Assembly (NCBI RefSeq): GCF_017743865.1
Contig: NZ_JAGHRJ010000003.1
Coordinates: 620,001-684,000, forward strand
Length of the DNA stretch: 64,000 bases
DNA from: Labrenzia sp. R4_2
GTDB taxonomy: Bacteria > Pseudomonadota > Alphaproteobacteria > Rhizobiales > Stappiaceae
Direction: 5' to 3'
Shown here: in pieces, positions 27,172 through 37,328 of the stretch
Layout: each line of letters opens with the position of its first letter
Numbering within the stretch: position 1 is the first letter of the stretch
Notes under the pieces: model-generated
The model's input: the letters and a program-made list of their open reading frames with translations, nothing else
Database searches by the model: none
Told to the model about the DNA's origin: nothing
Translations under genes and position numbers: made by a program

Positions 27172-27198
27172 AAAAGGCGCCTGATGAGGGCGCCTTTT
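27172..27198. terminator. bidirectional terminator between kefB and the IalB-family gene
   Basis: AAAAGGCGCC and GGCGCCTTTT pair perfectly over ten bases with a 7-base loop. It has A-run and T-run on opposite sides, so it can end transcripts from both strands of this convergent pair. Confidence 0.9.
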
Positions 27199-27219
27199 CG
27201 ATCACAGATCAAGTGTGCA

Positions 27220-27864
27220 TTAGGGAAGGGCGTCAAAGCCAGCAGAGAACCCGTTCAACGAGATCGGAATACCGATCCCTTCTTCTGGTGTCTGGAAAAT
27301 AATAAAGGTCGCTTGGGAACCGGACTTCAGTTGGTTCAGAAGCTCATCTTCCAGAATCACTTCCGCTATACAGCCGTTCGGCAAGCAGCGGACGAAACCC
27401 GCCCGTCCAATGTCGTTGCCGTCAACCTTCAGGCCGAGGCCGGAGGGAAGCAACACGCCGAGCGGTGCCAAAACCCGCAAGATGCGGGCCTGCTTGTCGG
27501 CCGTCCGCAAAATGATGACCGACAAACCAACGTTCTCACGGTCGGCAGCGGTCACATTTTGGATCAGCGCGCATTGCTCACTTGCGGCGCCTGGAGGCGT
27601 GTCGCAGCGCATTTGCCAATCGCCATGATTGGCGCGGATTTCGCCTTGGGCGCTGGCCGGTTGCAGGCTGTGCGCAAATGCGGTCAAGCCGATCGCGGCG
27701 GCGGCCGCAAGTTTCGGCAGGGTGGAGAGAAGCGAGCGGCTACGGCGCTGCTGCGGCAACTGGGTCGACAAGAATTCCTCCAGTCGTTCGTGGTCAGATC
27801 CGCACAGCGCACGTTTAAAAACGTGCTGACCGCAGCGAATCAGGAGTGTTTTCCGGCCAGACAT
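27220..27864 (-). CDS. invasion-associated locus B (IalB) family protein
   Basis: A periplasmic protein of the IalB family, about 214 residues. After a hydrophobic export segment (PKLAAAAAIGLTAFAHSLQPASAQG) the mature part has HGDWQMRCDTPPGAASEQCALIQ, PLGVLLPSGLGLKVDG, and FVRCLPNGCIAEV, all typical of the family. The two Cys pairs probably form disulfides. Function in free-living species is unknown. The chosen ATG leaves an unusually long, basic n-region of about 50 residues before the hydrophobic core; a later non-ATG start is possible. Confidence 0.85.
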   Translation of the reverse strand: MSGRKTLLIRCGQHVFKRALCGSDHERLEEFLSTQLPQQRRSRSLLSTLPKLAAAAAIGLTAFAHSLQPASAQGEIRANHGDWQMRCDTPPGAASEQCALIQNVTAADRENVGLSVIILRTADKQARILRVLAPLGVLLPSGLGLKVDGNDIGRAGFVRCLPNGCIAEVILEDELLNQLKSGSQATFIIFQTPEEGIGIPISLNGFSAGFDALP

Positions 27865-28283
27865 TGCCGCATGAATGCGGACGATTCCAGTCACCGCCGG
27901 TGCAAAGCTCTTGGATAGTCGGTTTTTTTGTCGAAAATCCGCCTGTCCTTGATCTCTCTCAATCGGAAAAAAATCCGAGCTACTTGTGAAATCGCGCAAA
28001 TTTCGTTGCAGCGCACGGCGTCTTGTGGTTTTTGTGCGGCCAAAAGGGGCCGATGAAGAGATGCGGCAGATCGCCGCCCTAGCCGATTGGTAGCATCGCT
28101 CTTTAACCGTAGATGTGGTTATATCCGGCAATCCTTTAGAAGGACGACCGGGTCTGGAATCGGCAGTTTAAGCTTGCGGAGTTCCGGCAAGCCTATTACT
28201 GCGGCACTTAGGTATTCGACCGGGCAGGGTCCGGAATTTAGCATGCGCCGCCATGTGGGCGGCTGAGGGAAGGGAGCGCGGAC
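27865..28283. other. long divergent promoter region upstream of the cox operon
   Basis: About 420 bases between the IalB-family gene and ctaC. I see no gene, tRNA or repeat. An FNR/FixK-like half-conserved palindrome is annotated separately. The Shine-Dalgarno GGGAAGGGAG for ctaC lies at the right end. Confidence 0.6.
27949..27962. promoter_or_regulatory. candidate FixK/FnrL box
   Basis: TTGATCTCTCTCAA matches the consensus TTGAYNNNNRTCAA at all but one defined position (C instead of R at position 10). It lies about 87 bases before the IalB gene start and about 320 bases before ctaC. Oxygen control of terminal oxidase genes by such regulators is common, but a single imperfect site is weak evidence. 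Confidence 0.35.
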
Positions 28284-29210
28284 GTGAAGGCAGTCTTCAA
28301 TCGTCTCATGAATTTGGTCACGATGGCGACCGCATTCGCCGGTGTTTCGACAGCAGCATTGGCAGCAGAGCCTGGGTTCAACAACTGGCAGCTCGGGTTT
28401 CAGGCTTCAACCAGCGATGTGATGGACGACATCACCTGGTTCAATAACTTCACTCTAATCATCATCACGGTCATTACGGTCTTTGTTTTGGCGCTGTTGA
28501 TATATTGCGCCGTGAAGTTCAGCGCCAAAAACAATCCGGTGCCGTCCCGCACGTCGCACAACACGACGATCGAGATCGTTTGGACCGTTGTGCCGATCCT
28601 GATCCTGGTTATCATCGCGATCCCGTCTTTCCGGTTGCTCTACAAGCAGCTTGAGATCCCGGAATACGACATGACGGTCAAGGCGATCGGATATCAGTGG
28701 TACTGGGGTTACGAGTACACTGATGAAAACATGGGTGAGCTCTACTTCGACTCCATCATGGTTCAGGATGCTGACCGTCAGGCCGTCGCAGACGCGCGCG
28801 GTGTGTCCATCGACGAAGTGCCACGCCTGCTCGCAGTCGACTACGACCTGGTGATCCCTGTCGACACGACAGTGCGCCTTCAGGTCACCTCTGAAGATGT
28901 CATCCACGCATTCGCAATGCCGACATGGGGCGTCAAAATCGACGCGATCCCGGGCCGCCTGAACGAAACCTGGTTCCACGCTCGCGAAGAAGGCGTCTAC
29001 TACGGTCAGTGTTCGGAGCTTTGCGGCAAGGATCATGCCTTCATGCCGATCGCAGTCCGTGTGGTCTCTGCGGATCAGTTCCAGCAGTGGGCTTCTGCAG
29101 CGCAAGACGACCTGGACGTTGCCAACGAGCAGCTGATGGCCTCCATCGCGGAAGCCAAGAAACTCGCCGCACAGGGCGACCTGGACGAAATCTCCGTCGC
29201 CGCGAAATAA
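28284..29210 (+). CDS. ctaC: cytochrome c oxidase subunit II
   Basis: The subunit that accepts electrons from cytochrome c through the CuA centre. An N-terminal signal (ending near ALAAEPG) precedes two transmembrane helices (about 55-75 and 100-120), then a periplasmic cupredoxin domain. CuA ligands are visible in CSELCGKDHAFM: Cys243, Cys247, His251 and Met254, with the bridging Glu245. The aromatic electron-entry segment YQWYWGYEY is present. GTG start with GGGAGCGCGGAC. First gene of the aa3 oxidase operon. Confidence 0.97.
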   Translation: MKAVFNRLMNLVTMATAFAGVSTAALAAEPGFNNWQLGFQASTSDVMDDITWFNNFTLIIITVITVFVLALLIYCAVKFSAKNNPVPSRTSHNTTIEIVWTVVPILILVIIAIPSFRLLYKQLEIPEYDMTVKAIGYQWYWGYEYTDENMGELYFDSIMVQDADRQAVADARGVSIDEVPRLLAVDYDLVIPVDTTVRLQVTSEDVIHAFAMPTWGVKIDAIPGRLNETWFHAREEGVYYGQCSELCGKDHAFMPIAVRVVSADQFQQWASAAQDDLDVANEQLMASIAEAKKLAAQGDLDEISVAAK

Positions 29211-29265
29211 CGCGGCGGTGAGCCAATTTGGCGATTGCGCGCGATTTGACACGCAGCGCCGCTGA

Positions 29266-30885
<1,620 letters not shown>

Positions 30886-30925
30886 TTCCGTGGCCGGAAG
30901 GTCCGTCCTTCCGCTCTGAACTTAC

Positions 30926-30952
30926 GCACCGCGCCGGACACCGGCGCGGTGC
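30926..30952. other. strong intra-operon hairpin between ctaD and ctaB
   Basis: GCACCGCGCCGG and CCGGCGCGGTGC form perfect 12-bp arms with a 3-base loop ACA. It is followed by GCTCTTG rather than a U-run, so it is more likely an mRNA 3'-end stabiliser or a partial terminator than a full stop. Confidence 0.6.
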
Positions 30953-31035
30953 GCTCTTGAAAACAACCTGTCCGGAACCAAGCCCTAAGTTGGGCACCCA
31001 ATCCGGCAGAAGATAAAGAATTAAGGGACGCGCCC

Positions 31036-31971
31036 ATGTCGCTCGCAGAGCGCCAGGATTTGATGGATCAAAGCAGCACCGTTTGGAACGGTGGCGAGGG
31101 GTCAGTGAGCGACTATGTGGCGCTCCTGAAACCGCGCGTGATGTCTTTGGTGATCTTCACCGCTTTTGTCGGCATGATGCTGGCACCAGGCTCCATTCAT
31201 CCTGTTCTTGGTGCCGTGGCGATCCTCTGCATTGCCATTGGCGCAGGCGCATCCGGTGCCTTGAACATGTGGTATGACGCGGACATCGACGAAGTGATGT
31301 CGCGCACCGCAAAACGGCCGATCCCGGCAGGAAAGATCACACCAGAAGAAGCGTTCGCATTCGGCATTACACTGTCGATCGGCTCCGTCCTGACGCTCGG
31401 ACTGCTGGTGAACTGGTTTGCCGGCGCATTCCTGGCATTCACGATCGCATTCTACGTTGTCATCTACACGATGTGGCTGAAGCGCTCGACACCGCAGAAC
31501 ATTGTTATCGGCGGTGCGGCTGGTGCATTCCCTCCGATGGTCGGTTGGGCATCCGTGACAGGTGGCGTCAGCTTGGAAAGCTTCGTTCTCTTCCTGATCA
31601 TCTTCATGTGGACCCCGCCGCACTTTTGGGCTTTGGCGCTGTTCAAGAAAGGTGATTACGAGACAGCTGGTGTTCCGATGCTGCCGGTGGTCGCCGGTGA
31701 AACAAACACCCGCCACCAGATACTGATCTACTCCATCCTGCTAGCACCGGTTGGCGTTGCGCCGTATTTCATGGGCTATGCCAGCCTGTTTTACGGTGTA
31801 GCATCCGGTCTTCTTGGGCTGGCCTTCGTTGCGATGGCTGCCGACATCTGGCGCAAGCGGGAAGGCGACGTCGCACGCAAAGCCTGCCTTCGTCTCTTCA
31901 AGTTCTCGATCTTTTATCTGTTCATGCTGTTTGCACTTCTTCTCGGCGAAAGCCTGGTAGCGGGGATCTGA
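31036..31971 (+). CDS. ctaB: protoheme IX farnesyltransferase (heme O synthase)
   Basis: Adds a farnesyl group to protoheme to make heme O, the precursor of the heme A used by CtaD. A UbiA-superfamily membrane enzyme of 311 residues with about nine helices. The prenyl-diphosphate motif is [14 protein letters not shown], followed by KRPIPAGK; the second conserved block is [12 protein letters not shown] with [10 protein letters not shown]. It sits inside the oxidase operon, as in most alphaproteobacteria. Confidence 0.96.
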   Translation: MSLAERQDLMDQSSTVWNGGEGSVSDYVALLKPRVMSLVIFTAFVGMMLAPGSIHPVLGAVAILCIAIGAGASGALNMWYDADIDEVMSRTAKRPIPAGKITPEEAFAFGITLSIGSVLTLGLLVNWFAGAFLAFTIAFYVVIYTMWLKRSTPQNIVIGGAAGAFPPMVGWASVTGGVSLESFVLFLIIFMWTPPHFWALALFKKGDYETAGVPMLPVVAGETNTRHQILIYSILLAPVGVAPYFMGYASLFYGVASGLLGLAFVAMAADIWRKREGDVARKACLRLFKFSIFYLFMLFALLLGESLVAGI

Positions 31972-31976
31972 CGGAA

Positions 31977-32138
31977 ATGGACAACAACGAACAGGGTATC
32001 GTTCTCACCGACGAACAGAAAAAGAAGCGCCGCTCCCGGTCGATCGCGATCGCGGTAGTGCTGGCTGCTCTCGTCTTGCTGTTCTATCTGGTGACGATTG
32101 TTAAGCTGGGGCCTGACATCATGAACCGTCCGTTGTAA
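31977..32138 (+). CDS. coxF: CoxF-like small membrane protein
   Basis: A 53-residue protein starting at MDNNEQGIVLTDEQKKKRRS, with a single transmembrane helix (about 23-42, AIAVVLAALVLLFYLVTIVKL) and the closing GPDIMNRPL. It begins 5 bases after the ctaB stop and ends 11 bases before ctaG. The position, the basic cytoplasmic N-terminus and the LGPDIMNRPL ending match the CoxF proteins between ctaB and ctaG in rhizobial oxidase operons. Its exact role in oxidase biogenesis is not established. Confidence 0.8.
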   Translation: MDNNEQGIVLTDEQKKKRRSRSIAIAVVLAALVLLFYLVTIVKLGPDIMNRPL

Positions 32139-32149
32139 CGAGAGGTAAG

Positions 32150-32755
32150 ATGACCGAAGTCAACGATCAGAACAACCTGTCCCGCAGCAATCGCAAGGTC
32201 GCGTTTGCTTGTCTGGGTATGTTCAGTTTTATGATCGCTGCTGCCTACGCAGCCGTCCCCCTATATGATCTTTTCTGCCGGGTCACCGGCTTCGGCGGCA
32301 CGACACAGGTTGCGGAACAGGAAAGCGAAATGGTGATCGATCGCGTGATCACTGTTCGGTTTGATGGCAACGTCAATCATGCGCTTCCCTGGGACTTCAA
32401 ACCTGCTCAACGCTCTGTCACGTTGAAAATGGGTGAAACCGCGCAGTTGCCGTACATTGCGGCAAATGTCAGCGATGGGCGGACTGTTGGCACGTCCACG
32501 TTCAACGTCACTCCGACGTCGGCGGGCGTTTACTTCAATAAACTGGACTGTTTCTGCTTCACCGAGCAGGCGCTGGAACCTGGCGAGTCAGTCGAAATGC
32601 CGGTCGTCTTTTTTGTCGACCCGGAGATGGACAAGGATCCCATGCTTGAGCATGTGAAGGAAATCACTTTGTCCTATACCTTCTTCCCGGTAGAACAACC
32701 GGAACAACCTGTTGCGGCGCGGGCAGATTCGCCTGCGGCTGAAACGAACTTGTAA
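32150..32755 (+). CDS. ctaG: cytochrome c oxidase assembly protein CtaG (Cox11)
   Basis: Delivers copper to the CuB site of subunit I. A 201-residue membrane-anchored protein: cytoplasmic N-terminus, one transmembrane helix (about 16-37, VAFACLGMFSFMIAAAYAAVP), then a periplasmic immunoglobulin-like domain. The conserved VPLYDLFCRVTGFGGTTQ segment and the copper-binding CFCF motif (in LDCFCFTEQ) are both present. Located between coxF and ctaE. Confidence 0.96.
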   Translation: MTEVNDQNNLSRSNRKVAFACLGMFSFMIAAAYAAVPLYDLFCRVTGFGGTTQVAEQESEMVIDRVITVRFDGNVNHALPWDFKPAQRSVTLKMGETAQLPYIAANVSDGRTVGTSTFNVTPTSAGVYFNKLDCFCFTEQALEPGESVEMPVVFFVDPEMDKDPMLEHVKEITLSYTFFPVEQPEQPVAARADSPAAETNL

Positions 32756-32803
32756 GAAACTGGCGCTTTGCGCCCGTACAGAATGTGTTTGGGGAGCTTG
32801 CCG

Positions 32804-33664
32804 ATGGCTGGTGCACATACCAAGAACCACGATTACCACCTGGTCGAACCCAGTCCGTGGCCGTTTATGGCGTCCGTTGGCGCTTTCATTCTCGCACTCG
32901 GCTCGATTGCCTGGATGCGCTACGCCTCCGGCAACTCTTTCGAACTCTTTGGCCTTGAGTTGTCCGCTGCAAAGTGGATGCTGTTCGCAGTTGGCCTGCT
33001 GATTGTTCTTTACGTGATGTTCGCCTGGTGGCGTGACACCATCAAGGAAGCACATGAAGGCCATCATACGCGCGTCGTATCTCTGCACTTGCGTTACGGC
33101 ATGCTGCTGTTCATTGCGTCTGAAGTGATGTTCTTTGTTGCTTGGTTCTGGGCTTACTTTGATGCAGCCCTGTTTGCTGGTGAGGCAATCAACTTTGCCC
33201 GCGCTGAAGCGACGGGTGGCGTCTGGCCGCCGGAAGGCATCGAAACCTTTGATCCGTGGCACCTGCCGCTGCTCAACACGCTGATCCTGCTTGCGTCCGG
33301 CACAACCGTTACCTGGGCACACCATGCGCTTCTGCACGATGACCGCGAAGGTCTGAAGTGGGGTTTGACGCTGACTGTTCTGCTCGGTGTTCTCTTCACT
33401 ATCTGCCAGATCTACGAGTACACCCACGCAGCCTTTGGCTTCAGCGGCAACATCTACGGCGCAACCTTCTACATGGCGACAGGCTTCCACGGCTTCCACG
33501 TCGTCGTCGGAACGATCTTCCTCGCGGTTTGCCTGTTCCGTGCCCTTGCTGGCCACTTCACCAAAGAGCAGCACTTCGGTTTCGAAGCAGCGGCCTGGTA
33601 CTGGCACTTCGTTGACGTTGTCTGGCTGTTCCTGTTTGTCGCGATCTACATTTGGGGCGAATAA
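32804..33664 (+). CDS. ctaE: cytochrome c oxidase subunit III
   Basis: The structural subunit III of the aa3 oxidase, 286 residues with seven transmembrane helices. Diagnostic parts are [14 protein letters not shown] at the N-terminus, [21 protein letters not shown] (conserved Glu), [13 protein letters not shown], and the C-terminal [19 protein letters not shown]. The start ATG ([12 protein letters not shown]) follows GGGGAGCTTGCCG; a longer in-frame extension has no support. It ends just before an intrinsic terminator. Confidence 0.97.
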   Translation: MAGAHTKNHDYHLVEPSPWPFMASVGAFILALGSIAWMRYASGNSFELFGLELSAAKWMLFAVGLLIVLYVMFAWWRDTIKEAHEGHHTRVVSLHLRYGMLLFIASEVMFFVAWFWAYFDAALFAGEAINFARAEATGGVWPPEGIETFDPWHLPLLNTLILLASGTTVTWAHHALLHDDREGLKWGLTLTVLLGVLFTICQIYEYTHAAFGFSGNIYGATFYMATGFHGFHVVVGTIFLAVCLFRALAGHFTKEQHFGFEAAAWYWHFVDVVWLFLFVAIYIWGE

Positions 33665-33701
33665 GCCGAAAGACGTTCTCAACGAACATTGGAAAAACAA
33701 G

Positions 33702-33732
33702 CGCCCGGCGGATCATCCGACCGGGCGTTTTT
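33702..33732 (+). terminator. intrinsic terminator after ctaE
   Basis: CGCCCGG and CCGGGCG pair, with an inner CGG/CCG stem and one bulged A, followed by TTTTT. It would end most of the oxidase transcript before the DUF983 and SURF1 genes. Confidence 0.8.
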
Positions 33733-33757
33733 CAAATCCGGCCCCGGGAGCCAAAAG

Positions 33758-34159
33758 ATGGAAGACAAGGCACATTTCCCAACGGTCAACCCGGTGACAG
33801 CCGGACTATCAGGCGGATGCCCGCGCTGCGGCCAGGGAAAATTGTTCGACGGGTTCTTGAGCGTGAAAGGGTCGTGCTCCACCTGCGGGCTGGATTACAG
33901 TTTTGCCGACAGCGGGGACGGGCCAGCCGTCTTTGTCATCATGATTGTCGGGTTCATTGTCGTCGGCTTAGTGCTTTTTGTCGAATTGTCATTTCAACCT
34001 CCCGTTTGGGTTCATCTGATCCTTTGGCTGCCCCTGACCGTAGTGCTTGCGGGTGGCATTTTGCGCCCCCTGAAAGGCTTGATGATTGCAGTGCAATACC
34101 GGCATAAGGCAGAAGAAGGCCGTCTGGACACCGATGGCGATCAAACCGACCAGTTGTAA
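33758..34159 (+). CDS. DUF983 family protein
   Basis: A 133-residue protein with a zinc-ribbon-like N-terminus and two transmembrane helices. CPRCGQGKLFDGFL and CSTCGLDY supply four cysteines in the usual DUF983 arrangement, and helices at about 58-80 and 86-105 follow. The family is commonly found next to ctaE and SURF1 in alphaproteobacteria and is presumed to help oxidase biogenesis, but its biochemical role is not known. The ATG chosen lies after CCAAAAG; the upstream extension covers the terminator and is rejected. Confidence 0.85.
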   Translation: MEDKAHFPTVNPVTAGLSGGCPRCGQGKLFDGFLSVKGSCSTCGLDYSFADSGDGPAVFVIMIVGFIVVGLVLFVELSFQPPVWVHLILWLPLTVVLAGGILRPLKGLMIAVQYRHKAEEGRLDTDGDQTDQL

Positions 34160-34174
34160 GAAAGAAACTTGCTA

Positions 34175-34939
34175 ATGGGCCGCGCCCGTAAACTCATCAT
34201 TCCTGCCGTTGCTGCTTTGATTGGATTGGCGATCCTGTTGAATCTTGGTTTCTGGCAAGTTCGGCGGTTGGCTGAAAAAGAAACGCTGATAGAACAAGTT
34301 GAGACTGGTTTGAAATCGGCCCCTGTGGCCGCGCCCGGCGTAGCCGATTGGGAGGGGCTCGGTGATGAGGATGATTATCGCCGGGTCTCGGTCACGGGCC
34401 GTTTCCTGGACCAAACCGTTTTCTACTACATTTCGCTCACCGATCCGGTCGGTACGTATGGTGGGCCGGGCGAACTCGTCTACAGTCCATTTGAAACGGC
34501 AGAGGGATGGACGGTACTGATCAACCGCGGTTTTTTGCCCGACGGCGTTCCGGACGATATCAAGCGTGAAGCTCTCAATCCGCCACCGGGAGACCAGTCG
34601 ATTGTTGGACTGCTGCGGCTGAGTGAGACACCTGTCTGGACCACGCCGGCGCCGGACCTGAATGCAAAACTCTGGTTTGCCCGCGATACAGATGCCATGG
34701 CCGAGGCAATGAATGTCGGCGGAAACCTTGCGCCCTACAGCATCGACCTGGAAGCTGGGCATACGCCGGAAGGTGGTCTACCGCAGGCCGGTGAAACCCT
34801 TGTGCGTTTCAAGAACGATCATTTGGGATATGCGCTGACCTGGTTTGGTCTTGCAGCAACCCTCGTTGGGGTTTTCCTTGCTTACGCGGCCGCCGTATTG
34901 TGGCCGCGTAAGCAGGAGCATTCAGCGAACGTGGATTAA
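34175..34939 (+). CDS. surf1: SURF1 family oxidase assembly protein
   Basis: An inner membrane assembly factor, 254 residues, with one helix at each end (about 6-25 and 225-245) around a periplasmic domain. The motifs LNLGFWQVRRLAEKE, SVTGRF and VLINRGFLP are diagnostic. Family knowledge: SURF1 binds or inserts heme A into subunit I. ATG chosen two codons after a TTG that could also serve. Its stop codon shares the bases TTAA with the stop of the peroxiredoxin gene on the other strand. Confidence 0.93.
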   Translation: MGRARKLIIPAVAALIGLAILLNLGFWQVRRLAEKETLIEQVETGLKSAPVAAPGVADWEGLGDEDDYRRVSVTGRFLDQTVFYYISLTDPVGTYGGPGELVYSPFETAEGWTVLINRGFLPDGVPDDIKREALNPPPGDQSIVGLLRLSETPVWTTPAPDLNAKLWFARDTDAMAEAMNVGGNLAPYSIDLEAGHTPEGGLPQAGETLVRFKNDHLGYALTWFGLAATLVGVFLAYAAAVLWPRKQEHSANVD

Positions 34940-35418
34940 AGCGCTTCCAGGATTGCTGCGGCGCCAGTCTTGGTCGCATCGCCCGGGCTGTCTTCGACGG
35001 CGATGAAGCTGACTTCACCGTCTTTTGCAATCAAAGCAAACCGCTGGGACCGCAGGTGACCAAAGATCGGTGCCGGGCCAAGGCCGAGACCGGCTGCTTC
35101 GACAAACTCTGCCCCGGTGTCAGCGAGAAAAGTTATCGCATTGGCGTTGGAGGCCTTCTGCCACGCGTCCATGACAAACACGTCGTTGACGGATACAACA
35201 GCGATCGCGTCGACACCTTTGGATTTCAGTGTATCGGCATGCTCGACAAAGCCGGGCAGGTGGTTCATGTGGCACGTCGGCGTGAAGGCGCCTGGAACAC
35301 CAAACAGGACAACTGTTTTGCCGGACGTCAGGTCTGCTGTTGAAATTTCACCAGGACCATCGGAAGTCATGGTCTTGAATGTTGCATCCGGCAGCTTGTC
35401 GCCCACCTTGAGTGTCAT
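34936..35418 (-). CDS. peroxiredoxin (Prx5 type)
   Basis: A 160-residue thiol peroxidase. The peroxidatic cysteine is Cys49, in PGAFTPTCHMNHLPGF, and GLGLGPAPIFGHLRSQRFALI is the second conserved block. The pattern fits the AhpE/Prx5 class that reduces hydrogen and alkyl peroxides with glutathione or glutaredoxin. It is convergent with SURF1, sharing four bases at the stop codons, so no terminator lies between the two genes. Confidence 0.93.
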   Translation of the reverse strand: MTLKVGDKLPDATFKTMTSDGPGEISTADLTSGKTVVLFGVPGAFTPTCHMNHLPGFVEHADTLKSKGVDAIAVVSVNDVFVMDAWQKASNANAITFLADTGAEFVEAAGLGLGPAPIFGHLRSQRFALIAKDGEVSFIAVEDSPGDATKTGAAAILEAL

Positions 35419-35530
35419 GTCTAAATCCCCTTGTTAAAAAACCGCTGCCATTTATTCCGCAGCCCGCTGGAGAGATAGGGCTTCCAGTGCAGACCGTCGA
35501 GGGAGAGCCGAGAAATCTTTGCGAAAGAAG

Positions 35531-36355
35531 TTAGTTCAACCAATCCGGTTGGATCGGCGCGAGGTGTTCCAGCGCGTTTTCGCCGTCGGACAGAACCAAG
35601 CGCAGGCTCGTATCGGAAGCTGTTGTTTTCAGGCCCTTTGTCGACAAGTGCCAAACAGGGTTGCCTGTTTCACCTTCGGCCAGTTTCGGCAAAGCGATGT
35701 AAGAGCCTTCAGGCCCCGCCGCAAAAAGATCCGGAGTGCCCGCTGATCCGGTTTCAGCTTCAATCCTCAAACGCTTGCCATCGCTTTCAACCAGCGTGAC
35801 AGAGACAATATTCAGCCCGCCAGTTGGGGCGATGCCGGGGACGGCCTGCAAATCGCGTTTGATCAGTTTAGTTGAGAGGCTGTCCGGGCGGGCATCCGGG
35901 TCAAGTGGAAGGGATAAAGTGGCTTCTCCCGGCACGCAAATGTCCTTGCAAACGCCAAAAAACAGCTCCAGCGAAATCTGCGCGGGCTTGGAGGCATCTT
36001 CCGGCGAGATCTTTAGCGGCAGGATAATGCCGTCGTGGTAGACGATGGAGTCTGAGAACCCATCGCTGTATCGCTCCGGAACCGGGTAGAGAACTTCTTT
36101 GTCCTGTATGTTGGAAGTGTTCGTCCAGGTTATTTGCGGCGGTATGCCAGCTTCGCCCGGATAGCGCCAATAGGTGTGCCAGCCTGGTTCCAGTTGAAAC
36201 TCCAGTCCCGCCCAGTAAGTGCCGTTTTCAGGTGGTCCTGCCGTGATCAGCCGAACCGCACCACCTTTGACGGTGACCCATTCACTGGCCGCAGCAAGAG
36301 CTGCGGTTGGGAGTGTGATTGCCAGAAAAAGGAGGACTGCGAATGCTGATTTCAT
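35531..36355 (-). CDS. DsbD alpha-domain-like periplasmic protein
   Basis: A 274-residue exported protein with signal peptide ending PTAALAA. The body matches the N-terminal domain of thiol:disulfide interchange protein DsbD: EFQLEPGWHTYWRYPGEAGIPP, then FFGVCKDICVPGE, which holds the redox-active cysteine pair (CxxxC). The transmembrane beta and thioredoxin gamma domains of DsbD are missing, so it must exchange electrons with another membrane partner such as a CcdA-type protein encoded elsewhere. Divergent from yqgE. Confidence 0.85.
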   Translation of the reverse strand: MKSAFAVLLFLAITLPTAALAAASEWVTVKGGAVRLITAGPPENGTYWAGLEFQLEPGWHTYWRYPGEAGIPPQITWTNTSNIQDKEVLYPVPERYSDGFSDSIVYHDGIILPLKISPEDASKPAQISLELFFGVCKDICVPGEATLSLPLDPDARPDSLSTKLIKRDLQAVPGIAPTGGLNIVSVTLVESDGKRLRIEAETGSAGTPDLFAAGPEGSYIALPKLAEGETGNPVWHLSTKGLKTTASDTSLRLVLSDGENALEHLAPIQPDWLN

Positions 36356-36528
36356 GGACTAACAGCTACACCAAAGCAGACGGCGCGTCAGCATTGCACA
36401 ACGCTCGAATGGTCATATCCTCGTGACGCGATTGTGAGCATGCGACTCAATCAGTCATTAACATGAAGTCCTATTGGGGCTATGCTGAGGAATGAAGACG
36501 GTGGGCGTTGAACAGTAACGAGGTGCGT

Positions 36529-37125
36529 ATGTCCGAAATCGGAGCAGCAGACACCCTGGAGGGTCAATTCCTGATCGCCATGCCCAGCATGGCGGACAGC
36601 CGCTTCGAGCATTCGGTCATCTATGTGTGCTCTCACTCCGAACAAGGCGCAATGGGCCTGATCGTCAATCAGGTGGCAAAACATCTGTCTCTTGAAGAGT
36701 TGCTGATCCAACTGGACATCGTGAATGACGATGATGCGATCCGCTTGCCACCTCAGGTGCGGGGCATGAGCGTTCATAAGGGCGGACCGGTTGAGGTTGA
36801 GCGTGGCTTCGTCCTGCACAGCGATGATTTCCAGCTCAATCAATCGACCCTTGCGATCGACAACGGGATCTGCCTGACAGCGACGCTGGAGATTTTGAGA
36901 GCCTTGGCCGAAGGCACCGGGCCGCGGCAGGCCATGCTTGCGCTCGGTTATGCCGGCTGGGCCCCCGGTCAGCTGGAAAATGAAATCCAGTCAAATGGGT
37001 GGCTAACTGCCCCGGCGGATCGGGACATCCTGTTTGATGCGAATTCGGAACAAAAATGGCACCGGGCCCTCGGCAGTCTCGGGATTGATCCAGCCATGTT
37101 GTTTTCAGACGCCGGACACGCCTAA
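36529..37125 (+). CDS. YqgE/AlgH family protein
   Basis: A 198-residue cytoplasmic protein of the UPF0301 family. Diagnostic segments are [39 protein letters not shown], the [14 protein letters not shown] motif, and [16 protein letters not shown]. Named AlgH for an indirect link to alginate regulation in Pseudomonas; the molecular role is unknown. The ATG follows GAGGTGCGT; a TTG seven codons upstream is less likely. Confidence 0.93.
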   Translation: MSEIGAADTLEGQFLIAMPSMADSRFEHSVIYVCSHSEQGAMGLIVNQVAKHLSLEELLIQLDIVNDDDAIRLPPQVRGMSVHKGGPVEVERGFVLHSDDFQLNQSTLAIDNGICLTATLEILRALAEGTGPRQAMLALGYAGWAPGQLENEIQSNGWLTAPADRDILFDANSEQKWHRALGSLGIDPAMLFSDAGHA

Positions 37126-37328
37126 GGCGTCACCGGTCAGCAGGATTGCCGGAAATCGGACACTTTTTTACCGACCTGTGGCTTGCGTCCGATTAGGATG
37201 GCGCGTAAGTCGCTAGACTGGCTTGCTTTGTTCCAAAGTTGACAAAATTCGGGTAGGGTTGAGGCTTACGGTCAGTGAAGGGCTCTAATGCCTCTAACCC
37301 GGCTGGAAACACTAGAGGAAGTGACGCG

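Noticed and set aside
32588..33700. 370-residue frame on the minus strand
   Set aside because: Antisense to ctaG and ctaE; a shadow of conserved membrane-protein codons.
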